From NCBI RefSeq assembly GCF_002895435.1, contig NZ_POYJ01000004.1:186001-250000 (forward strand): a stretch of DNA of 64,000 nt, read 5' to 3'. Of the stretch, positions 20,067-28,001 are shown piece by piece. This DNA is from Aquimarina sediminis. Its GTDB lineage: Bacteria; Bacteroidota; Bacteroidia; Flavobacteriales; Flavobacteriaceae. The notes under the pieces are model-generated. The model was not told the origin of the DNA, made no database searches, and worked only from the letters and a program-made list of their open reading frames with translations. Position 1 is the stretch's first letter. Every line of letters starts with the position of its first letter. The translations under genes were made by a program, and so were the position numbers.

Positions 20067-20624
20067 TTAATTATATAATTCTAAAAGAATAAGTAACAAT
20101 ATAATAGCTTCTTTAATTTTAGTTTTTGCTCTTTTTAATTGAGTTTTAACTGTATTTATCGAAACCCCTAGTTCTTCTGCAATTTCTTTGTATTTGTAGT
20201 TATGTAGAAATTTTAACCTAACCACTTTTTTCATTTTATCTGGTAAAGAATCTACAATTTTTAATATTTGATGGTACACTATTTTTTTATCACCATCTGA
20301 TGCCGATTCAAATTTGTGCTCTGTGATTAGGTTAATATTGAAATCAAGAATTTCAATATTATCTGTTATTTTAATAGACTTTAAATAATTTAGACATCTA
20401 TTCTTTACCATTGAATGCACATACCCCATTAGTGAAGATTTAATATTTATACCATTTGCGTTCTCCCATATATAGATAAAAACATCTTGCACTAAATCTT
20501 CACTAACCTGTTGATCAAACAGGTAGCCATTGGCATAAATCACCAAATCTGCATAATTTTTATTAAAAAAATTCTTAAAAACTTCTCTATTTCCTTTTTT
20601 AATTTCTTCAATTATGAGATTCAT
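20067..20624 (-). CDS. ECF RNA polymerase sigma factor of the SusC/SusD locus
   Basis: A 185-residue ECF sigma factor of the Bacteroidetes FecI-like group. Region 2 contains SEDLVQDVFIYIWENA (about 41-56) and region 4 contains KYKEIAEELGVSINTVKTQL (about 143-162). It is followed by its FecR partner 120 bases downstream and then by susC, the usual order of an inducible polysaccharide utilisation locus. The C-terminal tail (IILLLILLELYN) is unusually hydrophobic. Confidence 0.92.
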   Translation of the reverse strand: MNLIIEEIKKGNREVFKNFFNKNYADLVIYANGYLFDQQVSEDLVQDVFIYIWENANGINIKSSLMGYVHSMVKNRCLNYLKSIKITDNIEILDFNINLITEHKFESASDGDKKIVYHQILKIVDSLPDKMKKVVRLKFLHNYKYKEIAEELGVSINTVKTQLKRAKTKIKEAIILLLILLELYN

Positions 20625-20986
20625 TAAATTATTAAGTTATATTCTGTATGTGTAAAATTATGTTAAAGAAACAAATTTTTGTGGAATCTATTTTTTAGAT
20701 ATAAGAAATAACTAACGTATAACCTTTGTCTAAAATTGTAATTACTCCAATACTCTTTATAAAATGGGAGGTTTCAGAAGATTCTACAATCTTAACTTAA
20801 ATAGTAATTAATCCAAGAACTTATTAATTTGTAGACGTATTATTATTTTATCTTCTAGATAGAATTTATTTTTTGTTAAATTATTAAGAAAAAATAATCC
20901 TTATTTTTATGATAAAGCTATAATTGATGAGTAAAATGTATAAGTTTAAAGGAAGAATGAACAGCCGATAAAGTCTTGTTAGGACG

Positions 20987-20994
20987 TAAATTTG
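20987..20994 (+). promoter_or_regulatory. Candidate -7 element of the msr operon
   Basis: TAAATTTG matches the TAnnTTTG consensus. A TTG at the expected -33 position is not present, so the promoter would be weak or activator-dependent. The start codon of msrB is 31 bases further on. Confidence 0.4.
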
Positions 20995-21011
20995 TAATGT
21001 AATTGTAAAAG

Positions 21012-21017
21012 AAAGGA
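21012..21017 (+). promoter_or_regulatory. Shine-Dalgarno-like site of msrB
   Basis: AAAGGA ends 7 bases before the ATG at 21025. Similar sites precede msrA (AAAAGGAG, 21467-21474) and the SirB1-like gene (AAAGGAC, 23171-23177). Such sites are uncommon in this phylum and are not seen ahead of most other genes in this window. Confidence 0.5.
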
Positions 21018-21024
21018 TATTGAT

Positions 21025-21492
21025 ATGCTAACCTGGAAAAATGTTATTAATTTTAGTGTAAATGGCAACCCAACACCAGATCGTCGTGTTGAAAAAACTG
21101 AAGCGGAATGGAGAGAATTATTAACTCCAGAACAATTTAGAATTACCAGAAAAAAAGGAACCGAACGTCCACATTCCGGAGCACTTTGTAGTATCTATGA
21201 TGCTGGAAAATACAATTGTATATGTTGTGATACACCTTTGTTTGATTCTACAATTAAGTTCAACTCGGGTACTGGATGGCCAAGCTTTACAGAGCCAATT
21301 AAAGAGAATGCTATCAAATATGAAAAAGATTCATCTCTTGGCATGGTTCGGGTTGAAGTAATGTGTAATACATGTGACGCCCATTTGGGGCACGTATTTC
21401 CCGATGGTCCAGAGCCAAGCGGATTAAGGTATTGTATTAATTCTGAGTCAATGACTCTACAAACAGAAAAGGAGAATACAGATGAAAACTAA
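21025..21492 (+). CDS. msrB: Peptide-methionine (R)-S-oxide reductase MsrB
   Basis: A 155-residue cytoplasmic enzyme that reduces the R-epimer of methionine sulfoxide in proteins. Two zinc-binding Cys pairs are visible (CICC near residue 67 and CNTC near 113), as are the family motifs SGTGWPSFTEP and DAHLGHVFPDGP. The catalytic cysteine is Cys137 in GLRYCINS. No signal peptide, so it works on cytosolic proteins with thioredoxin or glutaredoxin as reductant. Its end overlaps the start of msrA by 11 bases, so the two are translationally coupled. Confidence 0.97.
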   Translation: MLTWKNVINFSVNGNPTPDRRVEKTEAEWRELLTPEQFRITRKKGTERPHSGALCSIYDAGKYNCICCDTPLFDSTIKFNSGTGWPSFTEPIKENAIKYEKDSSLGMVRVEVMCNTCDAHLGHVFPDGPEPSGLRYCINSESMTLQTEKENTDEN

Positions 21493-22033
21493 AAACTCAG
21501 AAACAATAACCGTAGGTGGTGGGTGTTTTTGGTGTATCGAAGCTATATTTAATGAAATAAATGGAGTAGAAAAAGTTACTTCTGGATATACCGGAGGCAC
21601 CGTACCCGGGATCCCAACCTATAGAGAAGTATGCTCAGGAAAAACAGGTCATGCAGAAGTAATAATGGCTACTTTTAATCCAGATATAATTAGCTACGAA
21701 GATTTATTAGTTATATTTATGACGGGCCATAATCCAACAACACTTGACCGTCAGGGAGCAGATGTAGGAAACCAGTATCGTTCTGTAATCTATTATCATA
21801 ATGAGAAACAAAAGGAAATCGCAACAGAAGTTGTAAAACAATTAGCACCTTATTATGAAGACAAAATTGTAACAGAAATTAGCCCTGCAGAAACTTTTTT
21901 TGCTGCCGAAGATTATCATCAGAACTATTACAAAAACAACCAGTCTCAAGGCTATTGTAGTGTTATGATTACGCCAAAATTAGACAAAATCCGTAAAATG
22001 CATGCAGACAAACTAAAACCTGTTAGTATGTAG
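21482..22033 (+). CDS. msrA: Peptide-methionine (S)-S-oxide reductase MsrA (first copy)
   Basis: A 183-residue MsrA that reduces the S-epimer of methionine sulfoxide. The catalytic motif is GGGCFWC with Cys15; a second cysteine follows three residues later (Cys18). Other conserved parts are GYTGGTVPGIPTYREVCSGKTGHAEV, here split as GYTGG (about 34) and GHAEV (about 55), HNPTTLDRQGADVGNQYRS (about 82-100) and AEDYHQNYYKNN with a resolving-type Cys in QGYCSV near the end. It is coupled to msrB by an 11-base overlap and has a strong Shine-Dalgarno-like AAAAGGAG inside msrB. Confidence 0.97.
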   Translation: MKTKNSETITVGGGCFWCIEAIFNEINGVEKVTSGYTGGTVPGIPTYREVCSGKTGHAEVIMATFNPDIISYEDLLVIFMTGHNPTTLDRQGADVGNQYRSVIYYHNEKQKEIATEVVKQLAPYYEDKIVTEISPAETFFAAEDYHQNYYKNNQSQGYCSVMITPKLDKIRKMHADKLKPVSM

Positions 22034-22056
22034 AAACTTTTAAGGTTCCAGACTCA

Positions 22057-22097
22057 AATACAAAAGAGAGGAGCCAATGGTTCCTCTCTTTTGTATT
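22057..22097 (+). other. Long hairpin after msrBA
   Basis: AATACAAAAGAGAGGA (22057-22072) pairs with TCCTCTCTTTTGTATT (22082-22097), and the inner bases extend the stem further. No clear T-run follows, so it may be an mRNA 3' stabiliser or a partial terminator between msrBA and the thioredoxin-fold gene. Confidence 0.6.
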
Positions 22098-22156
22098 ATT
22101 GAAAACCAATTAGGGTTAAGGAAATAGATGACAACAGAATAAAAAGCAATAAAATC

Positions 22157-22633
22157 ATGGAAAAAAAAGTATTTGAAGCCCCAGAATTTCATGTAAAAGA
22201 TTGGGTTAATGAAGATGGAAACAAAATAGACCCTATAAAGCTATCTGATTTTGAAGGTAAATTTAAGGTTGTGTACTGCTTTCAGAGTTGGTGCCCTGGC
22301 TGTCACAGTAAAGGATTGCCTGACCTAAAAAAAATGGTCAATGCATTAGAAGGTAATGACAAAGTTGTTTTTCTCGCTATACAAACTGTTTTTGAAGGAC
22401 ACCATGCCAATACCTATGACAAAATGATAGAAACTCAAAAAAAATATGATTTAAAAATTCCTTTTGCTCACGATGCCGGAGACGATGGAAAATCAAGATC
22501 TAATATCATGACCAATTATCAAACTGGTGGTACACCATGGTTCATATTAATAGATCAAAAAAACAATGTAGTTTTTGCAGATTTTCATCTCAACGCAGAT
22601 GCTGCCATACAAGTTTTAAAAAGTGTAAAATAA
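22157..22633 (+). CDS. Thioredoxin-fold redoxin (TlpA/AhpC-TSA type)
   Basis: A 158-residue thioredoxin-like protein without signal peptide. The redox motif is C46-P-G-C49 in FQSWCPGCHSKG and the cis-proline loop is TGGTPWFILID (about 124-134). The fold resembles TlpA/redoxin proteins, but cytosolic location and the neighbouring msrA and msrB genes suggest it may supply electrons to methionine sulfoxide reductases or act as a peroxidase. That role is inferred from context. Its stop codon overlaps the next start (TAATG). Confidence 0.85.
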   Translation: MEKKVFEAPEFHVKDWVNEDGNKIDPIKLSDFEGKFKVVYCFQSWCPGCHSKGLPDLKKMVNALEGNDKVVFLAIQTVFEGHHANTYDKMIETQKKYDLKIPFAHDAGDDGKSRSNIMTNYQTGGTPWFILIDQKNNVVFADFHLNADAAIQVLKSVK

Positions 22634-23166
22634 TGATACGAAATATTCCTGAAATAAAATTATATGGGGAAAAAGGATGTCTGAAAACACACTATTATCA
22701 GGTTTTATTAGATGACATCGGGTTGCCATATAAATTTATGGATGTTATAGAAAATGATGATTATGCAGAAGAACTACGTAATCTTTATTCTAATCATAAG
22801 CTTAATTTTCCGACTATCACTATAGGGCAAAAAAAACTGCGTAACCCCTACAAAGATGAATTATTAAAATGGATGCATAAACTAATACCGAGTATGTTAG
22901 AGATACAACATAATAAAGATCTTAAAAAGTTCACTTTAGATATTAATGGAGAAGAAGCCAAAATAGAATATGTTATAAAAAACGACAAAATGTATTTGGT
23001 ACACTCCGAAGTACCTCATAATTTAAGAGGAAGAGGTATCGGCAAAGAACTTGTACTAAAGACATTCGAAAAACTCACTGCAGAAGGCTACAAAGCTGTG
23101 GCCGTCTGTTCTTACATAAAAGCTGTTAAAAACAGAAGTAATCACTGGAAAAATATAATCGAATAA
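22633..23166 (+). CDS. Glutaredoxin-like domain fused to a YjdJ-type GNAT acetyltransferase
   Basis: The start at 22633 (ATG overlapping the previous TAA) is chosen over an upstream in-frame ATG at 22537, which lies inside the redoxin gene. The 177-residue product joins two domains. Residues 1-80 look like a monothiol glutaredoxin: a single active-site Cys in EKGCLKTHYY (about 14) and a cis-Pro loop in LNFPTITIGQKKL (about 56). Residues 90-177 match small YjdJ-type GNAT proteins: KIEYVIKNDKMYLVHSEVP, the acetyl-CoA loop RGRGIGKELV (about 137) and VAVCSYIKAV. What it acetylates is unknown. Confidence 0.8.
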   Translation: MIRNIPEIKLYGEKGCLKTHYYQVLLDDIGLPYKFMDVIENDDYAEELRNLYSNHKLNFPTITIGQKKLRNPYKDELLKWMHKLIPSMLEIQHNKDLKKFTLDINGEEAKIEYVIKNDKMYLVHSEVPHNLRGRGIGKELVLKTFEKLTAEGYKAVAVCSYIKAVKNRSNHWKNIIE

Positions 23167-23183
23167 AAAGAAAGGACATTCGT

Positions 23184-24059
23184 ATGAAAACGTTAGATCA
23201 TTCTAGTATTAAAGCACTTATTAGTTTGTTAGAAGATCCAAGCGAGATCATTTTTAAGGAAATTAACCAAACCATTATCGCACTTGGAGAAGACGGAATA
23301 ACTCATTTGCAAACCGCTTTTGATGAAAGCAATAACAACCTTCAAAAAGAACGTATTGCAAAAATATTAGATATTCTAAAATTACAAAATCTAGAAAAAG
23401 ACCTTGTAGATTGGAAAGATTTTAATAGGACCAATTTGCTAAATGGATTATTACATATTGCAAAATATGGCTATCCTAACCTTCGGGTTGCAGACGTAGA
23501 TAGGATTATCAATGATATAGCTACTGTTCTAAAAGAACAAATAGAAGGAAAAACAAATCTTGAAATAGCGCATGCACTAAACCAAGTGGTTTTATATGAT
23601 TTTGGTTTTAATGGGAACATACGGGACTATTCAGGAATCAATAATTCGTTTATTAATAAGGTTGTAGAAAATAAAATTGGTAATCCAATAGGCTTATCTA
23701 TTATCTACCTTTTGGTTGCAGAGAAATTAAACATTCCTTTAATAGGGATTAATTCTCCAGGTCATTTTATTTTAGGGTTTGTTAGTTCAGACTACAACAC
23801 TAAAAAAGATACAGACCTTTCTATAATGGATCATATAGATTTTTATATAGATCCTTTTAATAACGGTCGGATTTTAAATGATATTGATTTTAACTCTATG
23901 CTAAAAATGGCTAATTATAATCCTAGTGATAAATCAAATCTAGCCGCAACTAAGCTAGATATAATAAAACGTGTGATGAATAACTTAATTTATGCTTTGT
24001 TTACCACTGGTGAAAAGAGAACAGCACAAGAACTGTTAGAAATTAATGATATTTTGTAA
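23184..24059 (+). CDS. SirB1/transglutaminase-like family protein
   Basis: A 291-residue cytosolic protein of the SirB1 type (transglutaminase-like superfamily). It shows the family signature GNPIGLSIIYLLVAEKLNIP (about 171-190) and INSPGHFILGF (about 194-204), plus YIDPFNNGRIL (about 224). Biochemical function of SirB1 proteins is not established. A Shine-Dalgarno-like AAAGGAC precedes it by 6 bases. It sits between the glutaredoxin-GNAT fusion and SelO, an unusual neighbourhood for this family, which is more often found near prmC/hemA-type genes in Gammaproteobacteria. Confidence 0.8.
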   Translation: MKTLDHSSIKALISLLEDPSEIIFKEINQTIIALGEDGITHLQTAFDESNNNLQKERIAKILDILKLQNLEKDLVDWKDFNRTNLLNGLLHIAKYGYPNLRVADVDRIINDIATVLKEQIEGKTNLEIAHALNQVVLYDFGFNGNIRDYSGINNSFINKVVENKIGNPIGLSIIYLLVAEKLNIPLIGINSPGHFILGFVSSDYNTKKDTDLSIMDHIDFYIDPFNNGRILNDIDFNSMLKMANYNPSDKSNLAATKLDIIKRVMNNLIYALFTTGEKRTAQELLEINDIL

Positions 24060-24157
24060 ACCAAAATATTAGTAAAAAATGTAAATGAGATTGTATTACC
24101 GTAGTAAGATGTATATCTTACTGATACATAAACTACATATAACATAAAAAAGATATT

Positions 24158-25720
24158 TTGAAATTAAACATACAAGACATATTTAATAAGGAATTACCTG
24201 CGGATCCTATTATAGAAAATACTCGAAGGCAAGTAACAAAGGCCTGTTTTTCTTATGTTAACCCAAAACAAACCCTTAATCCAAGTATTGTGCATACCTC
24301 ATCAGAAATGATGGACGCATTGGGATTAACAGAAGAAGATACTGAGTCTTCTTCTTTTTTAAAGGTTTTTACCGGAAATAAAGTAATGCAAGACACAAAA
24401 CCATATGCAATGTGCTACGGAGGGCATCAATTTGGGAACTGGGCAGGGCAATTAGGTGATGGTCGGGCTATAAATCTTTTTGAAGTAACTCATAATAATA
24501 AGAACTGGGCTTTACAGCTTAAAGGTGCTGGAGAAACACCTTACTCTCGTACAGCAGACGGTCTTGCAGTATTGCGATCCTCGATAAGAGAATATTTATG
24601 TAGTGAAGCGATGTATCATCTGGGTGTTCCTACAACTAGAGCACTATCATTGGGGCTTTCTGGAGATCAGGTTTTAAGAGATGTACTCTATGATGGAAAT
24701 CCTGGTTACGAAAAAGGAGCCATTGTTTGTAGGGTAGCTGAGTCATTTTTGCGCTTTGGCAACTATCAGATATTTGCTGCAAGACAAGATACAGAGACCT
24801 TAAAAACTTTGGTTGATTACACTATTAAACACCATTTCAGCCATCTAGGAGAAGCTTCTAAAGAGATTTATTTGCAGTTTTTCAAAGAAGTTTTTGACAA
24901 AACTCTCGAAATGCTCATCCAATGGCAGCGTGTTGGTTTTGTCCATGGGGTAATGAACACTGATAATATGTCAATTTTGGGATTAACGATAGACTATGGC
25001 CCTTATGGCTGGCTAGAAGGTTATGATCATAATTGGACGCCCAATACAACCGATAACCAGTTTAAACGCTATCGGTATGGACAACAATTAGATATCGGAC
25101 TGTGGAATTTGTATCAATTGGCAAATGCGTTATACCCTTTGATTGGAGAAGCAGAAGGACTAGAAGCTATCTTAACAACTTATACTACAAAAGCGCAAGA
25201 AGCATACATAAACATGATGCGTGATAAATTAGGGTTGTTTATACAACGAGATGAAGATGTAGCATTAATTTTTGATTTAGAAGAAATATTACAGCTTACA
25301 GAAACAGACATGACTATTTTCTTCAGAAACTTAAGCAATTTCTATCCAGAAAACTCTTCTGATGGAATACATGTTATCGAAGATGCTTTTTATGTCTATG
25401 ATGAAGTTTCAAACGCTATTAAGAGTCGTTGGGAGAATTGGTTCAAAAACTATGAAGAACGATTGAAAAAAGAGCAAGTAGCCTTTGAAGAACGAAAAGA
25501 AAAAATGAATCTCACAAATCCCAAATACGTATTGCGTAATTATATGGCACAATTAGCCATAGATAATGCAAACAAAGGAGATTATGAATTAATAGATCAG
25601 TTATTTAAACTACTTAAAAACCCATATGATGAACAACCCGAAAATCAAAAATGGTTTGTAAAACGACCAGAATGGGCCCGTCATAAAGTAGGTTGTTCAA
25701 TGCTTTCTTGTAGCTCGTAA
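24158..25720 (+). CDS. selO: SelO-type protein adenylyltransferase (pseudokinase)
   Basis: A 520-residue SelO/YdiU protein. Members transfer AMP from ATP to hydroxyl side chains of proteins and are tied to oxidative stress. Visible motifs: YGGHQFGNWAGQLGDGRAI (about 87-105), LKGAGETPYSRTADG (121-135), SSIREYLCSEAMYHLG (141-156), HGVMNTDNMSI (263-273) and DYGPYGWLE (279-287), which cover nucleotide- and metal-binding residues. The C-terminus ends GCSMLSCSS; the penultimate-region Cys (Cys518) is the site occupied by selenocysteine in animal SelO. The start is TTG at 24158. It is embedded with two MsrA, an MsrB and other thiol proteins. Confidence 0.95.
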   Translation: MKLNIQDIFNKELPADPIIENTRRQVTKACFSYVNPKQTLNPSIVHTSSEMMDALGLTEEDTESSSFLKVFTGNKVMQDTKPYAMCYGGHQFGNWAGQLGDGRAINLFEVTHNNKNWALQLKGAGETPYSRTADGLAVLRSSIREYLCSEAMYHLGVPTTRALSLGLSGDQVLRDVLYDGNPGYEKGAIVCRVAESFLRFGNYQIFAARQDTETLKTLVDYTIKHHFSHLGEASKEIYLQFFKEVFDKTLEMLIQWQRVGFVHGVMNTDNMSILGLTIDYGPYGWLEGYDHNWTPNTTDNQFKRYRYGQQLDIGLWNLYQLANALYPLIGEAEGLEAILTTYTTKAQEAYINMMRDKLGLFIQRDEDVALIFDLEEILQLTETDMTIFFRNLSNFYPENSSDGIHVIEDAFYVYDEVSNAIKSRWENWFKNYEERLKKEQVAFEERKEKMNLTNPKYVLRNYMAQLAIDNANKGDYELIDQLFKLLKNPYDEQPENQKWFVKRPEWARHKVGCSMLSCSS

Positions 25721-25745
25721 AAACATTAACTAATAAAAAAACAAG

Positions 25746-26189
25746 ATGGATAAAAACAAATTAAAACAAGCATTAATTGAATTAGAAAAGCATCATATTA
25801 CTGAAGCAGAAGTCAAATATGAAGAGTTTTTAACGGGTAATTTACTTCAAAAAAATGATGTTGTAGATGATGATGATCAATCTCATCATAGACAAAGTAT
25901 TGAAATTTCTGACCAATTAGAAGAACAAGCACATGTGCATGCAGAACACTTGGAGACGATTAACAAGATATCATTTGAGTCAACAGATGTCGTGAAACCA
26001 GGAGCCGTGGTAAATGTAAATGGTCGTTGTATGATTGTTGCTGTGTCTAAATCACATTTTAATATAGATGGTAGAGATTTTATCGGTATTTCTGTCCAAG
26101 CACCTATTTATCAATCTTTAAAAGGCAAAAAAGCAGGAGATACGTTTACATTTAACGGGAATACGTTTACAATCGAAGCTGTGAATTAA
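25746..26189 (+). CDS. GreA/GreB C-terminal-like domain protein
   Basis: A 147-residue protein starting 25 bases after selO. The N-terminal half is helical and carries a very acidic and His-rich patch (VVDDDDQSHHRQ, about 38-49). The C-terminal half (about 80-147) resembles the FKBP-like domain of GreA/GreB: VKPGAVVNVNGRCMIVAVS, APIYQSLKGKKAGDTFTFNG. It lacks the long Gre coiled coil, so transcript cleavage is unlikely. It might bind RNA polymerase as a stress modulator; this is inference from fold resemblance only. Confidence 0.6.
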   Translation: MDKNKLKQALIELEKHHITEAEVKYEEFLTGNLLQKNDVVDDDDQSHHRQSIEISDQLEEQAHVHAEHLETINKISFESTDVVKPGAVVNVNGRCMIVAVSKSHFNIDGRDFIGISVQAPIYQSLKGKKAGDTFTFNGNTFTIEAVN

Positions 26190-26193
26190 ACTC

Positions 26194-26820
26194 ATGAAAA
26201 TTATAGCCACCGCCACAATACAAGGTCCTGAAGCCAAAGGTAATGCACAAATTGTCGAGCTAGAGGACAAATCTTACCAATTACAACTCATCGATTTTTG
26301 GGTAGCAACTGGAGCTCCCGATGTCAGAATTGTATTTGGTAAAGACCCAGATGGAAAAATAGCTGAAGATAATATTCGATTTATATCTTCTCTACCAGAT
26401 GGGGTCTTTACAGAAAACTTTACAATAGATCATATCAATGATCTTGTAGAGATGAAAACACTTATTGTCTACTGCAAGAAATTTTTTGCTCACTTTGGGC
26501 ATGGCAAAATTATACTGTCTAGCAATAAAATAGTAAAAGACGATAGTGATGAAAATCCAGTTTTAAAAATCATTAAAAATATACCAGAAGGGTATTCTGA
26601 AGGAAAATATAATAACAAAAAATATAGTATCACAAAAGAGACTTTTAATGATGGGAAATCCTTTAAAATTTTTGGAGAGGAATTACAAGGCAATGACTTT
26701 ATAAGTCTAAATTATTACATCACCAGTAGTAAAAACCTACTAAAACCATGTGAAATGCCTGAAGATAAAGTTATACATTTTCTAAAAAATGTAACCTTAC
26801 TAAAAGATAAAGGTAGCTAA
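26194..26820 (+). CDS. DM13-domain protein without signal peptide
   Basis: A 208-residue protein beginning 4 bases after the preceding stop. Residues 1-110 match the DM13 domain (QLQLIDFWVATGAPDVRIVFG, TLIVYCKKFFAHFGHGKI), a domain proposed to take part in electron transfer through a conserved cysteine; Cys is present in IVYCKKFF. DM13 proteins are normally exported, but no signal peptide is seen here. The C-terminal part (about 125-208; GKYNNKKYSITKETFNDG, KNLLKPCEMPEDKVIHFL) is a second domain I do not recognise. Context suggests a cytosolic redox role. Confidence 0.7.
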   Translation: MKIIATATIQGPEAKGNAQIVELEDKSYQLQLIDFWVATGAPDVRIVFGKDPDGKIAEDNIRFISSLPDGVFTENFTIDHINDLVEMKTLIVYCKKFFAHFGHGKIILSSNKIVKDDSDENPVLKIIKNIPEGYSEGKYNNKKYSITKETFNDGKSFKIFGEELQGNDFISLNYYITSSKNLLKPCEMPEDKVIHFLKNVTLLKDKGS

Positions 26821-26873
26821 CCTATTTAAATTGTATTGCAAAAAGAATTAAGAACTAAAAAAAGCAAAATAAA

Positions 26874-27365
26874 ATGAACAATTACAAAAAAGCATATATA
26901 GCTGGCGGTTGTTTCTGGGGAATGGAAGATCTTTTTAGAGTACGACCGGGTGTAGTAGATACAGAAGTCGGTTATATGGGGGGAGAAAATGATAATCCCA
27001 CCTATAGAAATCACCTTGGACATGCAGAAGGGATCGAAATCACCTATAACCCAGAAGAAACTTCGTTTAAGCTACTCTTGGATTATTTCTTTAGAATTCA
27101 TAATCCAACCACTATAGACAGACAAGGAAACGATAGAGGTTCTAGCTATCGATCGGCTATATTTTTTCAAAATGATGAAGAAAAAGAAATTGCAGAAGAG
27201 GTTATTAAAATCGTTGATGCTTCAAACAAATGGGAAGCAAAAGCTGTAACAACCTTAGAGCCTTATTCAACATTCTGGCCTGCTGAACCAGAACACCAGG
27301 ATTACCTGGCAAAAAAACCAAATGGATATACCTGTCATTTTGAGCGGTTTGGAACTTTTATTTAA
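26874..27365 (+). CDS. msrA: Peptide-methionine (S)-S-oxide reductase MsrA (second copy)
   Basis: A 163-residue MsrA, distinct from the first copy. The catalytic motif is GGCFWGMED with Cys13, followed by [21 protein letters not shown] (split GYMGG about 36, GHAE about 51), [20 protein letters not shown] (about 76) and [19 protein letters not shown] near the end, which holds the only other Cys. The single Cys in the active-site motif contrasts with the C-x2-C of copy one, so the two may use different reductants. It lies 53 bases after the DM13 gene. Confidence 0.96.
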   Translation: MNNYKKAYIAGGCFWGMEDLFRVRPGVVDTEVGYMGGENDNPTYRNHLGHAEGIEITYNPEETSFKLLLDYFFRIHNPTTIDRQGNDRGSSYRSAIFFQNDEEKEIAEEVIKIVDASNKWEAKAVTTLEPYSTFWPAEPEHQDYLAKKPNGYTCHFERFGTFI

Positions 27366-27398
27366 TTTATATCATTTATTCTAAAATTATAACCAACT

Positions 27399-27860
27399 AT
27401 GAGTATCGTAAAATTTAAAAACATCAGGTTTAATCCAGATAGCACCCCTTTTTTGGGTATTGCAAAACAAATGGCAAAAGCGTTTGGGTATACCGCAGAT
27501 TTAAAAACAGATAAAATCTTGGCACAATTATTACGTTTGCGCGTAGCTCAAAAAAACGAATGTGCTTACTGCATTGTATTACATGCCAAAACATCAAGAG
27601 AAATCGGAATCCCTGAAGCAAAAGTAGATAATATTTCTTCCTGGTGGAATAGTAATTTGTTTACCGAAAAAGAAAAAACCGCGCTGGCTTATTGCGATGT
27701 TTTAACAAAGGGTACTCATAAAAACTTTCAAGAGTACCACGATGCTATGACTCAGTATTTTTCTGAAATTCAAATTGCCGAAATTGCTGCAATCGTGATT
27801 AATATGAATCTATGGACTCGATTAAAACTAGCACAAGGAGAAGTTCCTTATATCGAATAA
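27399..27860 (+). CDS. Carboxymuconolactone decarboxylase/AhpD-like protein
   Basis: A 153-residue helical protein with the AhpD-type active site C55-A-Y-C58 followed by His62 (NECAYCIVLHAKTSREIG). Such proteins act as alkylhydroperoxidase partners or in aromatic degradation; the CxxC...H pattern favours thiol redox chemistry. C-terminal motif EIQIAEIAAIVINMNLWTRL is typical. It closes the redox cluster and is followed by a strong terminator. Confidence 0.88.
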   Translation: MSIVKFKNIRFNPDSTPFLGIAKQMAKAFGYTADLKTDKILAQLLRLRVAQKNECAYCIVLHAKTSREIGIPEAKVDNISSWWNSNLFTEKEKTALAYCDVLTKGTHKNFQEYHDAMTQYFSEIQIAEIAAIVINMNLWTRLKLAQGEVPYIE

Positions 27861-27902
27861 ACCCATTCATAAGCATTTATTTAGTATCTATTTATGGTTT
27901 TA

Positions 27903-27947
27903 AAACAAACTCTCTGTTATCATATAAAACAGAGAGTTTGTTTTTTT
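27903..27947 (+). terminator. Strong terminator closing the redox cluster
   Basis: AAACAAACTCTCTGTT (27903-27918) pairs with AACAGAGAGTTTG and the following T-run (27928-27947). The A-rich 5' arm means it can also work for the convergent hydantoin-type operon on the minus strand, whose last gene ends at 28002. Confidence 0.88.
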
Positions 27948-28001
27948 ATAACATTATACTATCTTAAGTTTTTTTTAAAGCTAAAATAAGACTGATATCA
28001 T

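Larger units (their letters stand above)
20625..21024. other. Divergent intergenic region
   Basis: Four hundred bases between the divergent sigma factor and msrB genes. It is very AT-rich. The only elements I can name are a -7-like TAAATTTG at 20987-20994 and the ribosome binding site of msrB at 21012-21017. No hairpin, small RNA or small reading frame could be supported. Confidence 0.5.

Noticed and set aside
22537..22632. N-terminal extension of the glutaredoxin-GNAT gene
   Set aside because: It lies inside the coding part of the redoxin gene in another frame and is Cys/Lys-rich nonsense; the ATG at 22633 in a TAATG overlap is the better start.
24158..25720. Selenoprotein form of SelO
   Set aside because: The C-terminal motif uses a Cys codon (TGT) and not an in-frame TGA; no SECIS-like element was sought further.
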